From: Diogma glabrata
Lineage: Eukaryota; Arthropoda; Insecta; Diptera; Cylindrotomidae
Reading direction: 5' to 3'
Assembly (NCBI GenBank): GCA_963693315.1
Contig: OY856186.1
Span: 459,853,360-459,917,359, forward strand
DNA length: 64,000 nt
Made by a program: the position numbers and the translations under genes
The notes under the pieces: model-generated
What the model saw: only the letters and a program-made list of their open reading frames with translations
Database searches by the model: none
What the model was told of the DNA's origin: nothing
Shown here: positions 21,936 through 33,769 of the stretch, one piece after another
Layout: every line of letters begins with the position of its first letter
How positions within the stretch are numbered: position 1 is the stretch's first letter

Positions 21936-24371
21936 TATTAGCGACGCTGACGCATAGGCTGATTTCACCACAGCTGTGGCAACAACATTTTTCTGGATAT
22001 ATAGCAGGTTTATATCCATTAAATACTTCAATTAATGGCTAACTAATGTTACAGATTTCGTGTAGTTCTATTATAAAAAACAGATGCTTCGGATGCACCA
22101 TCCACTTTGCCCATTATCGTTGTAAAGCAGTGTTTAAATTCATTTATCGAATATTTCCTCTTACTTTATTTTTTTCGGAAAAATAAAATTCATGCATAGG
22201 GAAAGATTTAAAAAAAATTATTTTAAGTTTCCTTTCTTCTGAATCTTTACTTTTATTTTGGTCATAAGTTTCTTTGTTTTTGTTTTAAAATTTTTTTTAT
22301 GGTTTAAAAATTAAAGAATCAAATCATAAAATTGATTTGTTCGTTCTTTGCAAAACAAGATAGAAAAAATATTTCATAACATAAATATTTCGTTGATTTA
22401 TAGGTTTTGTCTAATGTAAAATTGTATAGGGAAGGAATATAAAATTTAAAATAGGCATATTATTGTGGTTATGAGGATTATATTCTTGAAGATTTTTGTG
22501 TTAGGTAATTATTGAGTTTGATTAGGAAGGTTTGTTGGAAATTAGTTTTAATGAATCTGTTTTTGAATTAATTTATTTATTAGTTGTGTCGATATTTGTA
22601 TTATTTACTACAAAAAAATTTTACATACTGTATGGGTTAATGTGGGATATACTGTGGAATAATGTATTACGTCCACAATTCAGACTATTAATATTCAAAG
22701 TTTCTGGATTATAATTATTTATTTCAATGAAAGCAGGGGCTCCTAGTTCCTGAACCAAATGTGAATTTGCCTGACCATATTGTGAGGTTCAAATTCAAAT
22801 TAGATAATATTGTGAAAACTGAAAATTCGTTTTTCGTAAAATCGTTACCGTAACCGTTCTAATGTTATCCAATACGAAAAATTGTCCAAATTTACATTTG
22901 TTTTGGGAATAGGACCCCAAAATAAGTTAAAGTGTTTTGTAGTCAACATTTTTTAGTTGTATAATGGATTTTATTTAAAGTGGCGCAATTTTTGTTGGTA
23001 AATGTAAATTTTTTAATTCGGTAATAGCGAGACATAATACTGGTAATAACGAAATATAAGATTTAAGGACCATTAACGGTAATACTTTTATCGGCATTGG
23101 AAGCCCTAATCGAGAGATGTGGAAGATGTTAAATTAGGTGAAATATTTATAAATTTCTTAATATGTGGATTGAAAAGATTGTGTTAATGTTCAAGAAGTT
23201 TGTTTAGGTGCATTATGTTTTTTAATGTATAATTTTGAATCAATAAACATTGCCACTGATATTACTTTATTTCGAAGTAATTAAAAGAAATGCTACTATT
23301 GAATATTAAATCTGTTTCACTGAGTCAACCGTCTAAAAAAGGCGCTCAAACATAGTTGTTAGAACTGTATTGCACTGTTATATTTTTCGTTAACTTAAAT
23401 ACTTTTATAAAGTCTGCTACAAAGCTCCACAGATTATCTTTAATGTTTCACTGTTTAGTTTATGAATATTTTTTGCCAGTGGCGCTATATTCCATATATA
23501 AACAATATATCAAGTAGTTTTTCTATCATCATCGAGTTTTCATTGATATTTCAGAAAAATCTCTTTATACTTTTAAATAACGAGACGCTTTTTTTTATTA
23601 CTAAGCTCCAAAAATTAAGAGGAAAATGTTATACCAAAAAATTTGTGAGCTTCTTGGTTCACGAGATATAGGAATTTGAAAAAAAAAAATTTCTTACAAA
23701 AAAAATTAGATAATGTAGGGTATATGGGGATCGTGACGAGATCAGTAGAGTGGTATCATTGGAAAGGTCTTTACAAGGTAAGCTCAAATCAAGTGAAAAA
23801 ATATCCGCGGTCTCATCCCTGGAAAAAGTTGTTAGTGTTTAAAGTTTAGCCTTTTTGATGCATTTTTTTCTCAATTTTTCACCTCAGTAGGTAGCTCTGT
23901 TTTTCATGTTTCATTTAAAGAAACGAAGAATTATATAACCCTATCCATCCCATTGTGGCTAATATAGGTTACCCGACCCGAATATACACAACCCGATCCG
24001 AGCTATTTATAAAGGATCATACTTTCAATTCTACATTAATGAATAAGATTATATAATTATTCATTATTATATTAACTATTTGCCAAGATTCTGCCACCCT
24101 TGCAATCCTTCGATCAAAAATAGCCACCGCATCGTCTACGAATCGGCACCGCAAATACGAACAAACCAAATAAAAAGTTAAAACACAGAAGACAAAAATT
24201 TGATGTTATATTTCCTTGTAAAAGAAAAGAAAAAAAAATTATTTAGAAAAATATAATTTGTGTAAACGTAAACGAAAAAGTCAAGCAAGTGCGAATATAA
24301 ATTCGCTCGCAGAGGGTTTCGTGTATATAATATTTGAGAAAAAAACAGTTTTTGTTAGGAGTAGTATCCAC
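21936..24371. other. AT-rich DNA, no gene recognised
   Basis: Long A/T runs and no domain-bearing frame. The segment about 23690-23890 has the style of the 52-55 kb repeat family (CATTGGAAAGGTC, CTCAAATCAAGTG) but I could not align it convincingly. Confidence 0.35.
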
Positions 24372-24770
24372 GTTTATTTGAAATTATAACTAATAAAAAA
24401 AATTTTAGTATCGATTTAGCAAAATCTCTACACCCATGAATTTTTAAAATTTTTCCTTTTGTAATGTTCGTAAGATAAGGTAGGACAAAAAAAAATTTTT
24501 ACGTTTTTGAAAATAAGACGAAACTGTGCTTTCAAAAATTACAAAAAAAACTTTTGCACTACAAAAAAAAATCGCCTTTCAAATAACTCCCCACATGCCA
24601 TGATCAAAAATAATGTTTTTTTCTAAATTTCTACTTTAAACCCCCTCTAATGAACATTTGAAATTATACAACCAAAAAAAAGTTTTAGTTTCCATTTAGC
24701 AAAATCTCTACACCCATGATTTTTTTTAAATTTTTTCTTTTGTAATGTTCGAAGTTAAGGGGACAAAAAA
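24372..24770. repeat. Two-copy spaced direct repeat, period about 282 bp
   Basis: 24372-24490 and 24653-24768 share TTTGAAATTATA, then ATTTAGCAAAATCTCTACAC, then TTTTCTTTTGTAATGTTCG. The spacer between them is unrelated A-rich sequence. Confidence 0.6.
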
Positions 24771-25655
24771 AACCACTCGTTCTTGGTAATAACTCAAAAA
24801 CTAAGCAAGTTGATTTCAAGTTGATAGCACTTATAGTTTGTGAGTAAATTGATTATGTATAGAAATTCGGACGGACACCGAAGTCTCACCAATACCGTTT
24901 TTTACCTTTTCAAAGTACGGAACTAAAACCAAAGAATATTGGATAAATAAAACTTAAATTTACACACTTTTGAAAAGCTTATCAGTTCCTTCTTATATAA
25001 ATCTCCATCGTTTGCTAAAGTTTCATCAAAATTAGTTTATTAAAGAACACAAATTCAGACACAGACACAAATTCTGTTTGTACGAAAAAGTAAAAAAAAA
25101 AAGATTTAAAAATAATTTGGCGGTGGATTGATATTCCAGAACAAAACGTTCCAGAACTGATATTCCACCGACTTCATAAATAAAGAATTACTGTAAATTG
25201 AGTTAACTATTTGTTTAAGAAAAAAAACTGTAGCAAGACAAAATAAACTAAAAATACCGTAGCTAATGAAATTCGAATTCATTCATATAAAATGGATTAA
25301 AAAAAAGTTTAGCAAAAGCTTGATTTGCATATTTTTTTCATGTCCAAAAAATATACTTTTTTGTGTAACAAACACCTTTACGCGAGAAAAAATTGGTTTT
25401 CTTTCTTTCTTTCAATATTTCGGATCTTAAAATCATACACGAGGGTAAATGAACTTGATACATGAATATATACATAAATAAAATAATTTTGGTGTATAAC
25501 TTAAACAATTTCTTGAATGTCAATAAGTAAAGACATTTGAAAATTAAGGTGTTAGTGCATTTAAAAATTATTGATTAAGACGTGTCACTTATTGATTTTA
25601 AGTAATCGATGCAGAATATTAATTAAGAAAACAAATATTCCTACACACATTTTGA
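24771..25655. other. AT-rich DNA related in style to the 31 kb repeat
   Basis: 24780-25080 contains AACTCAAAAACTAAGCAAGT, TCAGTTCCTTCTTATA and AAAGTTTCATCAAAATTAGT. These phrases recur in the nested repeat at 31071-32345. The rest shows nothing. Confidence 0.4.
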
Positions 25656-25712
25656 GGGTTGAGAGGCCTGTGGTTGGCTTGGAGGAGCCGGGTTCAATTC
25701 CCACATTTAGAT
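25656..25712 (+). repeat. tRNA-like segment (degenerate)
   Basis: Contains TGTGGTTGGCTTGGAGGA followed by GCCGGGTTCAATTCCCAC, a good B-box and T-loop (GGTTCAATTCC). The 5' half does not fold into a tRNA. Probably a pseudogene or the head of a tRNA-derived repeat. Confidence 0.35.
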
Positions 25713-26090
25713 CAAAGTATTTTTAAGCAAGCAAAGTATTTTTAACCATCAACACATATCGGTTTTCCAATTAACCGATAGCCCAAAAATATTGTTGGTA
25801 AATTGGATAAACACTGTAATGGTGCTATTACACCCAAATTAAATTCAGTTGCTATCATCAACTTTTCAGATGATAGTATTTATTATTTTTGACTGTAGAT
25901 GGCGAAAAGATCAAAAACTGCAAGAAAATACAAATAATTTACGAAGTAATAATAATTTTTAAACAACAATTTCTAAAAAACTCATTAGTTATTTAGTATT
26001 AATATTATATTATATAATCGATTATATCTAAATTAGTGGTATATAAATTGTAAATAAATTATATTCTGTAAAAGTAAATGAAACGACAAA

Positions 26091-26660
26091 ATGGCGACAA
26101 CACATTATAGAGCAATTGTTGTAGCAGCTTTATACCAGTCCGCAAACAAACATAATCCCAATTTGTTTAATCTTCTGACTTACATTGTGGATCAAATTCG
26201 AGCAAAGTTTCCTGCTTTTGAGGTTATCGTACTGGTGATTTCAACGTCCACAAAAAATCGTAGTTAGAATTTTCTAAGACGACCGACGACGAAAACAATG
26301 GAAGTCTGGTGGAAATATTTAATGACTCACAGCGCCTGTCTCAAAAAGAAAAAGCGTAATGGCGGTGATAAAAGTTTTCTTCTAAATCTCTATTTCACAT
26401 CTATCCCAGATATTACGAGTGTTGATAAAGTATTAGAAATCCTGGCCACTATTTAATTACATAAGTCATCAAAATTACAATTGATTTACTAAAAACTAGA
26501 GTTCCTGAATTCCGTAAAATATTATACTTCTCAAAACCAATGGTCTTCGAAGCTTTTTTCAAGGTTTCTCTCGCGATCGTCATTGTTTTTATACTGACGA
26601 TGTAAATATTTCTACTCAAAACTTTACTGAAAATATTCAATCAGTATTACTAAATTCGTT
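26091..26660 (+). mobile_element. LINE relic: endonuclease C-terminus and linker
   Basis: Plus-strand frames read AIVVAALYQSANKHNPNLFN, LTYIVDQIRAKFPAFEVIVL and then, after frameshifts, a degraded GDFNVHxxxWLEFSKTTDD-like segment (about 26230-26300). The post-endonuclease linker follows: VPEFRKILYFSKPM (about 26505) and a TDDVNISTQNFTENIQSVLLNS-like stretch (about 26595-26650). This order matches the EEP endonuclease end and linker of CR1/Jockey-group LINEs. No RT follows. Confidence 0.6.
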
Positions 26661-27285
26661 CCATTTTCAATAAGGAACCTGTAATAAAAATATTTCTTTG
26701 CGAAGGCAGTCAAATTGGCTCTTAGAGACAAACGTAGATTATTTGATCACATAAATTCTGGTAAATCGTTCACAATATCTAAATGCCAACAGAATATCAA
26801 ACCAGATAATCGAAAACGAAAAAGCAAAAATTGACAGCGAAAGCCACAAGGGAATTTTCAAACCAAAGTGAACGGGCCAGATAAAAAGAATCAGCGGGGC
26901 CGTTCAGGTTGGACCGAACTGAACTAGAAGTAGTTTGAGAAAATTCTCAAAAAAAGTTGCCGAAGCATTTACAATATTTTTAATGTTTATTTTAGCTCAC
27001 ATCTTCGTTTAAATGGTATTTTATACGGTTTAATATCCCTTTCTTTACGGCTTTAACCTGTTGAAAGAAGCGATACGTAATTGATGTTTTCATTGAAGGT
27101 TTCAACCTCCTCATACTTTCTTTTCCATCATTATCTCTTCGTTCCTGTATATAACTTTGTAATGGCTTGATTTACCTCTATTCACCGAATTTTTCGTCCT
27201 TGTTTTATTTAGCGTGTGGTTTTGCTTATGACACATAAAAAATAAAAATAAAACTTAAAATAAGTAGATTTTTCTATGAAGTCTA
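26661..27285. other. No gene recognised
   Basis: May hold a further few hundred bases of degraded LINE linker (about 26690-26950). Otherwise nothing supported. Confidence 0.3.
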
Positions 27286-27286
27286 C

Positions 27287-27860
27287 CTAAAACAAAACGT
27301 TCTTGTAGCCATGTAAGACATCAATCCATTTTGTACGTTGTCTATCCAGGATTTTTGATTTAAGAGAATGTTTTTGACTTCTCAAGTGTTTAATCCAATT
27401 TAATCTTCCAATGTATAGAATATGGTTTTGATGCCTCTTTTCAGTTTCAGCATTCTTTAGCAATGGGATGGTAAAACGTTTCCGTTGATTGCATTTTGAT
27501 TGTCTGAGTATGCAAAGTTTTTCACTTTCCACAGTTTTCTTAGTTTCCGGAGCGTTAGTGGGTGCATGTACGGCGATGAAAGAAATATTGTTGTATATTT
27601 CGCCGACATATAGGTAACAGACTCTCTCATTGACCGGGCCGAATTTTATCAAAGTTTTTGAATGCGTACATCCACAAGAAAACCAGCAAAGGATTTTCTT
27701 CGAGAAGGATGGCACCTGCAGTATACAGAATAAATTGCCGATCTTATTTGCCGGTTATTAGCTGTCTTATTTTGGCTGAGATATAATATCCATTCAAGGC
27801 CTCTTAGTCACTATTTCTAGATTCTTGTGAGTATCTGGGGTGCTCATACTGCGCACGTTA
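27287..27860 (-). mobile_element. RTE-type LINE endonuclease relic
   Basis: Minus strand: frame 27715-27287 includes KFGPVNERVCYLYVGEIYNN, then ISFIAVHAPTN. These match the PINERIC...NISIINVHAPT block of RTE-clade EEP endonucleases. Upstream (27860-27720) a shifted frame gives FILYTAGAILLEE-like sequence, the block preceding it. After HAPTN the frame diverges into a basic segment that I cannot place. Confidence 0.65.
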
Positions 27861-28154
27861 AACGTTTCGATTGTAGTCTGATACGTTTTTACGATAAAAT
27901 AAAGTTCTTTCTTTTACTCTTTTAACGGTAAATACCGTTAATTACCGACGGGAGGGGACCCCTTTCGGAATTTCGGTATCAATGCTTAACCTCAAATAAA
28001 TCAAATATACCGACGATCACCAACGAGAACGTGTACCGGGGAGGTGGTGTAAGGGATCAGTTCTGGAAGTGGACTGTCCGACGAATGTAAAAACCAAAAA
28101 ACAATCAACGATTTCAACACCCTGATTCCCAGTTAATACAGTTTATATTCGTTT

Positions 28155-28371
28155 TGTAGCGCCGTGATGTTTCTCAATAAATAAATAATTATTATTTAAT
28201 AAAAGACTTATTTCACTAACTTTATATTTATTATAAATCATTAACAAATTACCCATGTTGTGCTTACATCACGACGACTTCTAATAATCGCCATTACTAT
28301 GATAACTAAGGCTGGTCTCATTACATCGATTCATTATTCATTAAAGCTAGTATACATAACTATATACTTCA
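28155..28371 (-). repeat. 3' LTR of the Gypsy element
   Basis: Minus-strand LTR starting TGAAGTATATAG and ending GGCGCTACA, i.e. TG...CA, 217 bp. It is immediately preceded (28372-28384) by AAAAAAGGGAGA, a good polypurine tract. TTTATTGAGAAACATCAC near its 3' end contains the likely AATAAA-type signals on the opposite reading. Confidence 0.85.
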
Positions 28372-28535
28372 TCTCCCTTTTTTAATTCATTGAATACATT
28401 AACTTGTATATGTACTATATTGAATAGGAAATAAGATCAATATTAAATTTTATTATAACCATAAAGTAACTAAAATATAATTATTTGAATTTCAATTTTT
28501 TGTTTTTATATTATTTATTACACGTATGTTTGTGT

Positions 28536-29656
28536 TTAATTTTTTACATAATTTTTTAAATAAATAGGAGCTTTAGAAATTCGACCAGTTCTCGTAATAT
28601 AAGATTGGTTTCCGAAAGATCTAGATATCGGCACATCAACTACTGTCTCTGGCGTATTATTGTTATCCGTTAAAGTAACATTGTGTCTTTTTTCTTCTTC
28701 TTTCTTCTGCTGCACGATTCTGATTGACAATACCTAAATTTAGGCTTGTAATACGTTGCTCTTAAATGTCTTGAGTTACGTCTCAACACATTTCCGTTTT
28801 CCTCCTTTATCCAATACGATAAAGGTATTGGTGTGTTGTGTTTTCCTATAACTTTTGCTGGTTTCCACTCCTATTTTTTTGGTACACCACATTTTGGTCG
28901 GTATGTAAAGCTGATCTATGTTTAGCCGTTTTATCATAGTATTGTTTTCCAACATTTTTATTATCGATTAACTTTTTCCTTATATCATGCTTTACTTTTG
29001 GATTTAACAGAATATCTTTAATCGGTACTTTGGTTCTTGTTGTACGACTCATTAAAATTTGAGATGGTGATGCATTTAGTTAAGCAACTGGGTGATTCCT
29101 ATATTCTAATAGGGCATAATCTATATTACCACCACTATCCATTGCTTTCTTTATTAATTGCTTAGCAATATGAACTCCTTTTCAGCCTGTCCATTGGATT
29201 GAGCATACGTTGGACTGGATATTATAAACTTAAAGTTCCACTCCTTGCTGAAGTTTAATCATTCAAGAGATGAAAAAGTCATGTTATCCGCAATTATTAT
29301 CTTAGGAATGCCATGAGTCGCAAACACTGCAGTTTTAATTTTTTAATTATTTCAGCAGATGTTTTGTCTTGTAATGGAAGAATATCAAGCCATTTTGAAA
29401 AGTAGTCGGTTATAATTAAGTAATGTTTTCCTCCTACATACAAAATATCGCAGCATATTTTTTCAAAAGGTAACCATGGTATTTCATGAGGAATTGATGG
29501 CTCTTTTATATTTGAAGGTAGGAATTTTTCGCATATGTGGCATTTACTAATGTAGTTTTCAATGTCAGTGTCTATTCCTGGACAATGTAAAATGTTTCTG
29601 CCTCTTTCCTTACATTTAGTCATACCCACATGAATTTCATGCAATTTTTTCAGCAT
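28536..29656 (-). pseudogene. Gypsy integrase, broken
   Basis: From 29656 the frame reads the zinc-binding H2C2 region (LHEIHVGMTKCKERGR ... CHICEKF) and the first part of the catalytic core (KICCDILYVGGKHYLIITDYFSKWLDI, with the first Asp). A frameshift near 29310 follows, then GIPKIIIADN-like (second Asp) and SPTYAQSNGQAEKEF-like sequence near 29210-29160 containing the SNGQAE signature. The C-terminal part is at 29052-28846 and 28730-28536, ending RTGRISKAPIYLKNYVKN. Confidence 0.85.
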
Positions 29657-29743
29657 CTCATTTCTTAGTTTGCATGGAACTATTATTCTATTTAGAACAA
29701 TTTAACTAGTTTGAATTTCTCTATTTATTTTTAAATTAGTAAA

Positions 29744-30768
29744 TCATGCAAAAGGCATAATATTTACCTCCGCCCCTGTGTCTAATTTAAATTCACAAAA
29801 ATAGTTATTAATAATTATTTTTTCAAACCAACTATTTTTATCAAAATTATTAGCATTAAATATAGATTCTATTTTATAAATTATATTTTCACATTCTAAG
29901 TTTTTCTTAATTTCATTAATCTTTTTTTCTTTGCAAAATTTAGTGAAATGATGTAAACAATTACACCGTTTACACTTATAACCAAAAGCTGGGCAGTTAG
30001 CTCTGGCATGAGTTTGATTGCATTTTCTACATGCACTTTTATTTTCATTATTAAATTTATCTTGATAGTATGAACTATCAAAATTTTTTTCTTTATTATA
30101 AAATTTATTTTTATTTGTAAATTTATTATTATTATTTACTTTAATATTATTCTTAAAATTATTATTATTATTATTACTAAAAGTACCTTCATTTATGTTT
30201 TTACTGTTAGAACTAACATGTTCTATATTTTTAGTTGTTATATGTTGAATTTCTCTAACATGTTCTTTTGTTCTTTCGGCCAACTGACACATCTCGATCG
30301 TTTTCTCTAATCCTGGATCTCCTATTTTTATTAAGTTTTCTTGTAATGATTGATCATACACACCAAACACTAATTTGTCACGTATCATTCCATTTAATGC
30401 GTCTTCAAATGCACACTGTTTCGCTAGATTTTTCACAGCCAGCAAAAATAAATCAAACTTTTCGCCTGGTTCTTGCTTTCTACCATAAAAATTTCTTTCG
30501 AATAAAATGTTGGTTTTCTCACTACAAAAGTTATCTAATGCAGCGATGATATCATCGTAAGATTCTTTTTGTTTCTCACTTAAACTAGTTGAGTTTATTA
30601 GTTCTGCTGCTTCTTCCCCGATTATGTTGATTAATATAGCTGCCTTTCAGCGGCTTTTTTATCCGAGCCAGTTGCTTTTATATAATTTTTAAATTGATCG
30701 TGGAATCTTATCCAATTTTCAGCAAGATTTCCACTTACTTTCATTTCAGATGGAATTCTAAACTCCAT
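29744..30768 (-). pseudogene. Gypsy gag-protease, one frameshift
   Basis: The start MEFRIPSEMKVSGNLAENW lies at 30768, shortly after the primer-binding site. A frameshift near 30640 separates it from the rest of the capsid (LDNFCSEKTNILFERNFYGR). Two zinc knuckles follow: CRKCNQTHARANC and CKRCNCLHHFTKFC, preceded by an Asn/Lys-rich linker. The protease active site LDTGAE lies near 29775 and the frame stops just after it (29744). Confidence 0.9.
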
Positions 30769-30872
30769 TTTTTATAATTATTTTTCTTAATTTGTATTGT
30801 ACAAAAAAAGATTTAACGTCACATATAATTATTACACGTGTATTTTATTTGAATCGCTATTTGTTCGATTCC

Positions 30873-30892
30873 AACTGCGCCATGTAGCGACG
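30873..30892 (-). promoter_or_regulatory. Primer-binding site of the Gypsy element
   Basis: Directly inside the 5' LTR. The minus strand reads TGGCGCAGTTGGAATCGAAC, which is complementary to a tRNA 3' end with its T-loop (GTTCGATTCC...GCGCCA). The tRNA species is not determined. Confidence 0.8.
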
Positions 30893-31070
30893 TGATGTTT
30901 CTCAATAAATAAATAATTTTTATTTAATTAAAAGACTTATTTCACTAACTTTATATTTGTTATAAATCGTTAACAAATTACACATGTTGTGCTTACATCA
31001 CGACGACTTCTAATAATCGCCATTACTATTATAACTAAGGCTGGTCTCATTACATCGATTCATTATTTCA
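30893..31070 (-). repeat. 5' LTR of the Gypsy element, truncated
   Basis: Aligns with 28155-28333 with few mismatches (CGACGTGATG against CGCCGTGATG, ATTTTTATTTAATTAAAAG against ATTATTATTTAATAAAAG). The outer ~38 bp present in the 3' LTR are replaced by unrelated repeat sequence. Confidence 0.85.
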
Positions 31071-32345
31071 AGTTTCATCCAATTCGATTATCTGGTACAG
31101 ATGTTATTGAGCTTTCAAAAAACAGGTGTATGGGACACCCCCTACCACTTTGTTCACTATCGCTCAAAAACTAATCAGTTCCTTGCCATACATATTTGCA
31201 TCTTTTTCCAAAGTGTCATCAAAATGCATTCACGAACGAATGCTGTATGCTCCCAACAAACATTGAAAAAATGGTGACACAATAAACAGGTGTTCGGGAG
31301 GCCCCCCACCACTTATCACAATATTGTGCAAAAACTAATCAAATCCTTATCATTTAAGTCTCCTTCTTTTTTCAAAGTGTCATTAAAAATGATTAATGAA
31401 TGTAGTCTGTATGCTCCCAACAAACTTTAAAAACAAAGTGTAAAAAGTCAGCAGTTGTATGGTAGACCCCCTGCTACTTTGATCAATGTGTTCCAACAGA
31501 TAATAATTATCTTCTCACGCTAATTGGAATCTTTTTCCATAGGTTTCATCACAATCACTTTATTATTGTATAGGCTGTAGTGTGCATAAAGACACTGAAA
31601 AAACAATTAAAAAATTACAAAAAAATTTTTACCAGAAGTAAAAAAACGAAAGTTACGATGCGTAAACCGTACTAAATGCTTATGTACCAAGTTTCATCCA
31701 ATTCGATTATCAGGTACAGATGTTATTGAGCTATCAAAAAACAGGTGTATGGGACCCCCACTACTTTGTTCACTATCGCTCAAAAACTAATCAGTTCCTA
31801 GCCATACATATCTGTATCTTTTTCCAAAGTGTCATCAAAATTCATTCACGAAAGGATGTTATATACTCCCAACAAACATAAAAAACATGGTGGAAAAAAC
31901 CACCTGTTGTATGGTGGACCCTCCGGAACCCTTTATCCAATGTACTCCAAAAGCTGATAAAGTCTTTCTCATGTTACTTGAAAGCTTTTACCAACGTTTC
32001 ATGACAATCGAACACTAATTGTAGGCTAAGTAGGGATAAACACCTGAGAAAAATACTTTTTAACCGGAAGTGACAAACCGAAAGTTGGTATGCAGAAATA
32101 TTGGAAACAATACTAAAACCTTATATACCAAGTTTCCATTAGATCATAAACCGGGATTAGAAGTTATTCAAGATTTAACCTTGGAGGGGCTCGGGATACC
32201 CCCCGCCATTTTGTCCAAATTTGAAATGAATCCAGATCTGCCATTTTCAAGTGAACCTGTATCATTTGCCAATGTTTCAAGATCCTATGCAGAAAGGTCG
32301 CCCACCCACACACCCACCCACCCACCTACACACAGACGTACACCA
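31071..32345. repeat. Nested direct repeat, outer period about 620 bp, inner about 190 bp
   Basis: CAAGTTTCATCCAATTCGAT, GGTACAGATGTTATTGAGCT, CAGGTGTATGGGAC and CACTATCGCTCAAAAACTAA occur at about 31070-31160 and again at about 31690-31790. Within each outer unit a shorter module recurs: AGGTGT.TGGG-CCCCC, CAAAAACTAATCA, TTTTTCCAAAGTGTCATCAA, ATGCTCCCAACAAAC. It is visible at about 31110, 31285, 31450, 31740 and 31900. The block ends in a CACCCACCCACACAGACGTA tail near 32305-32340. No convincing protein frame. It may be a non-coding part of a large mobile element. Confidence 0.7.
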
Positions 32346-33448
32346 AAATTTTTATTGGCTATTTAGATAGAGGATGGTCCAAAATAAAAGAAAAAACAAA
32401 ATTTGGTGTATGTAAGATTTTTTTTTCTCGATAGATTGCATTACTTCACACAATTTAAAATTGTGGTGAAGTAAAAATTACATATATTATATAGTGAAAT
32501 AAATGCACATCGTTTCGTGAACTCTACTGTTTTTTAATCAAAGTATAAATAACCATGAACATTGCTCTTCAGCTTTTTTTTCTTTTCTTTTCTCTTCGTT
32601 TGCTACTATAATCTTGGTATGAATTTGTAAGTATTTGATTAGATTTTTAAATTTGATTACAACTACTCTTTGTGACATTCTATTATGAATCCTGGATTAA
32701 CTTTGTAAGTGATTTGATAAAATAAATTGAACATTTTAAGTTTTACGCATCAAAATAATTGTAGCCTGTCTGGTAAATTGCAAAAATAAATTTGTGTGCA
32801 TAGGCCCTAATATATTTTGTTGGTGTTTTTCTCTTTTTTAAGATAATTTATCTAAAAACGCATTATCTGTTTGAAACCATTTAATTAGTAAAAATTTCCG
32901 GTAAGGCTTTGAAAATTCAATTTGTTATTAACGAGTTATGTCGTATATTTATGCCAGAACTGTTTTGAGCAACTTCAGTGTCTGTTCCATCTACTTATTC
33001 TCTGTTAAATTAAAGAGTATATACTCTTGGTATGTATAATAATAATAATAATAATAATAATATATTCAATAAAAAAAAATAGAAATAATATACAATAATT
33101 TACAGAAAATTTTTATAGACATACAATAATTAAATAAACAAATGCCAGATAATAATTAAATTTGTAATTGATATAAAATAAGTAAGAGCATTTTGAAGTG
33201 TAACAAACGAACGCATGTAGTAAAAGCTCCATAAAAGCTTAAAAAATCGTATTAAAAGCCTTGTAAACTTGGACCGTTAGTTTACTTACCTTGCATTATT
33301 TATTTTTACCTTGCATTTTTATATGGGCATTATTTATTAAGAATTTTTTTTTTCAATTTGACCTAACTATAACTAACTTGGTTAAGGATTTTACGTCAAT
33401 GCAACCCAACACCAAATAATTAAAATCTAAATCGGCTCTTTGGACCAA
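32346..33448. other. AT-rich DNA with a short AAT microsatellite
   Basis: (ATA)n of about 27 bp at 33037-33063. Otherwise no feature recognised. Confidence 0.4.
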
Positions 33449-33516
33449 ACTAGATTCAAACCATCGATCCTAGGATATGTGTAGTTTAGTGTTTTAACAC
33501 ACTTGGCTTGGCCACA
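33449..33516 (-). repeat. tRNA-like segment (degenerate)
   Basis: Minus strand: TGGCCAAGCCAAGTGTGTTA (A-box-like) and GATGGTTTGAATCTAG (B-box-like, one mismatch). Similar in layout to the segments at 17.6 and 38.7 kb. Confidence 0.3.
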
Positions 33517-33769
33517 ATAATAGATTTAATATTTTCTTTGTTCTATTGATTTTGTGTATAAGTATGAACCTGTTCGAACCTTATTTATTTTTACAATTCA
33601 ATCAAATTTCTGGTTGAGTTTCAACTGAAAATTTAATTTAATTGACCATTTGTTATATACTAGGAATCGCCCAGTGGCCGAAATTCGGTCATTGTAAATG
33701 AAAATTGTAAAGAAACCTCCCAACAAAAAAGCTACAACACAGTATTTCAGAGTTTGATTTTGATATAAT

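Larger units (their letters stand above)
28155..31070 (-). mobile_element. Gypsy-type LTR retrotransposon, internally deleted
   Basis: On the minus strand the order is 5' LTR (31070-30893, lacking about 38 bp of its outer end), primer-binding site, gag, protease, integrase, polypurine tract and 3' LTR (28371-28155). Reverse transcriptase and RNase H are absent: protease ends near 29744 and the integrase zinc-binding region starts within 90 bp. That removes roughly 2 kb relative to a complete element. Ten or so frame breaks confirm it is dead. The LTRs are about 95% alike by eye. The truncated 5' LTR abuts the repeat at 31071, so no target duplication can be checked. Confidence 0.9.

Noticed and set aside
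27287..27540. Independent gene with a basic C-terminal half
   Set aside because: The N-terminal half of the frame is RTE endonuclease and the basic remainder has no support of its own.
31071..32345. CRISPR array
   Set aside because: The repeats are long, drifting and nested, without constant short spacers, in a eukaryotic context.
32070..32366. 98-codon frame with a Thr-His-Pro tail
   Set aside because: It lies inside the nested repeat; the tail is the CACCCACC simple repeat and the frame is not kept in the other unit.
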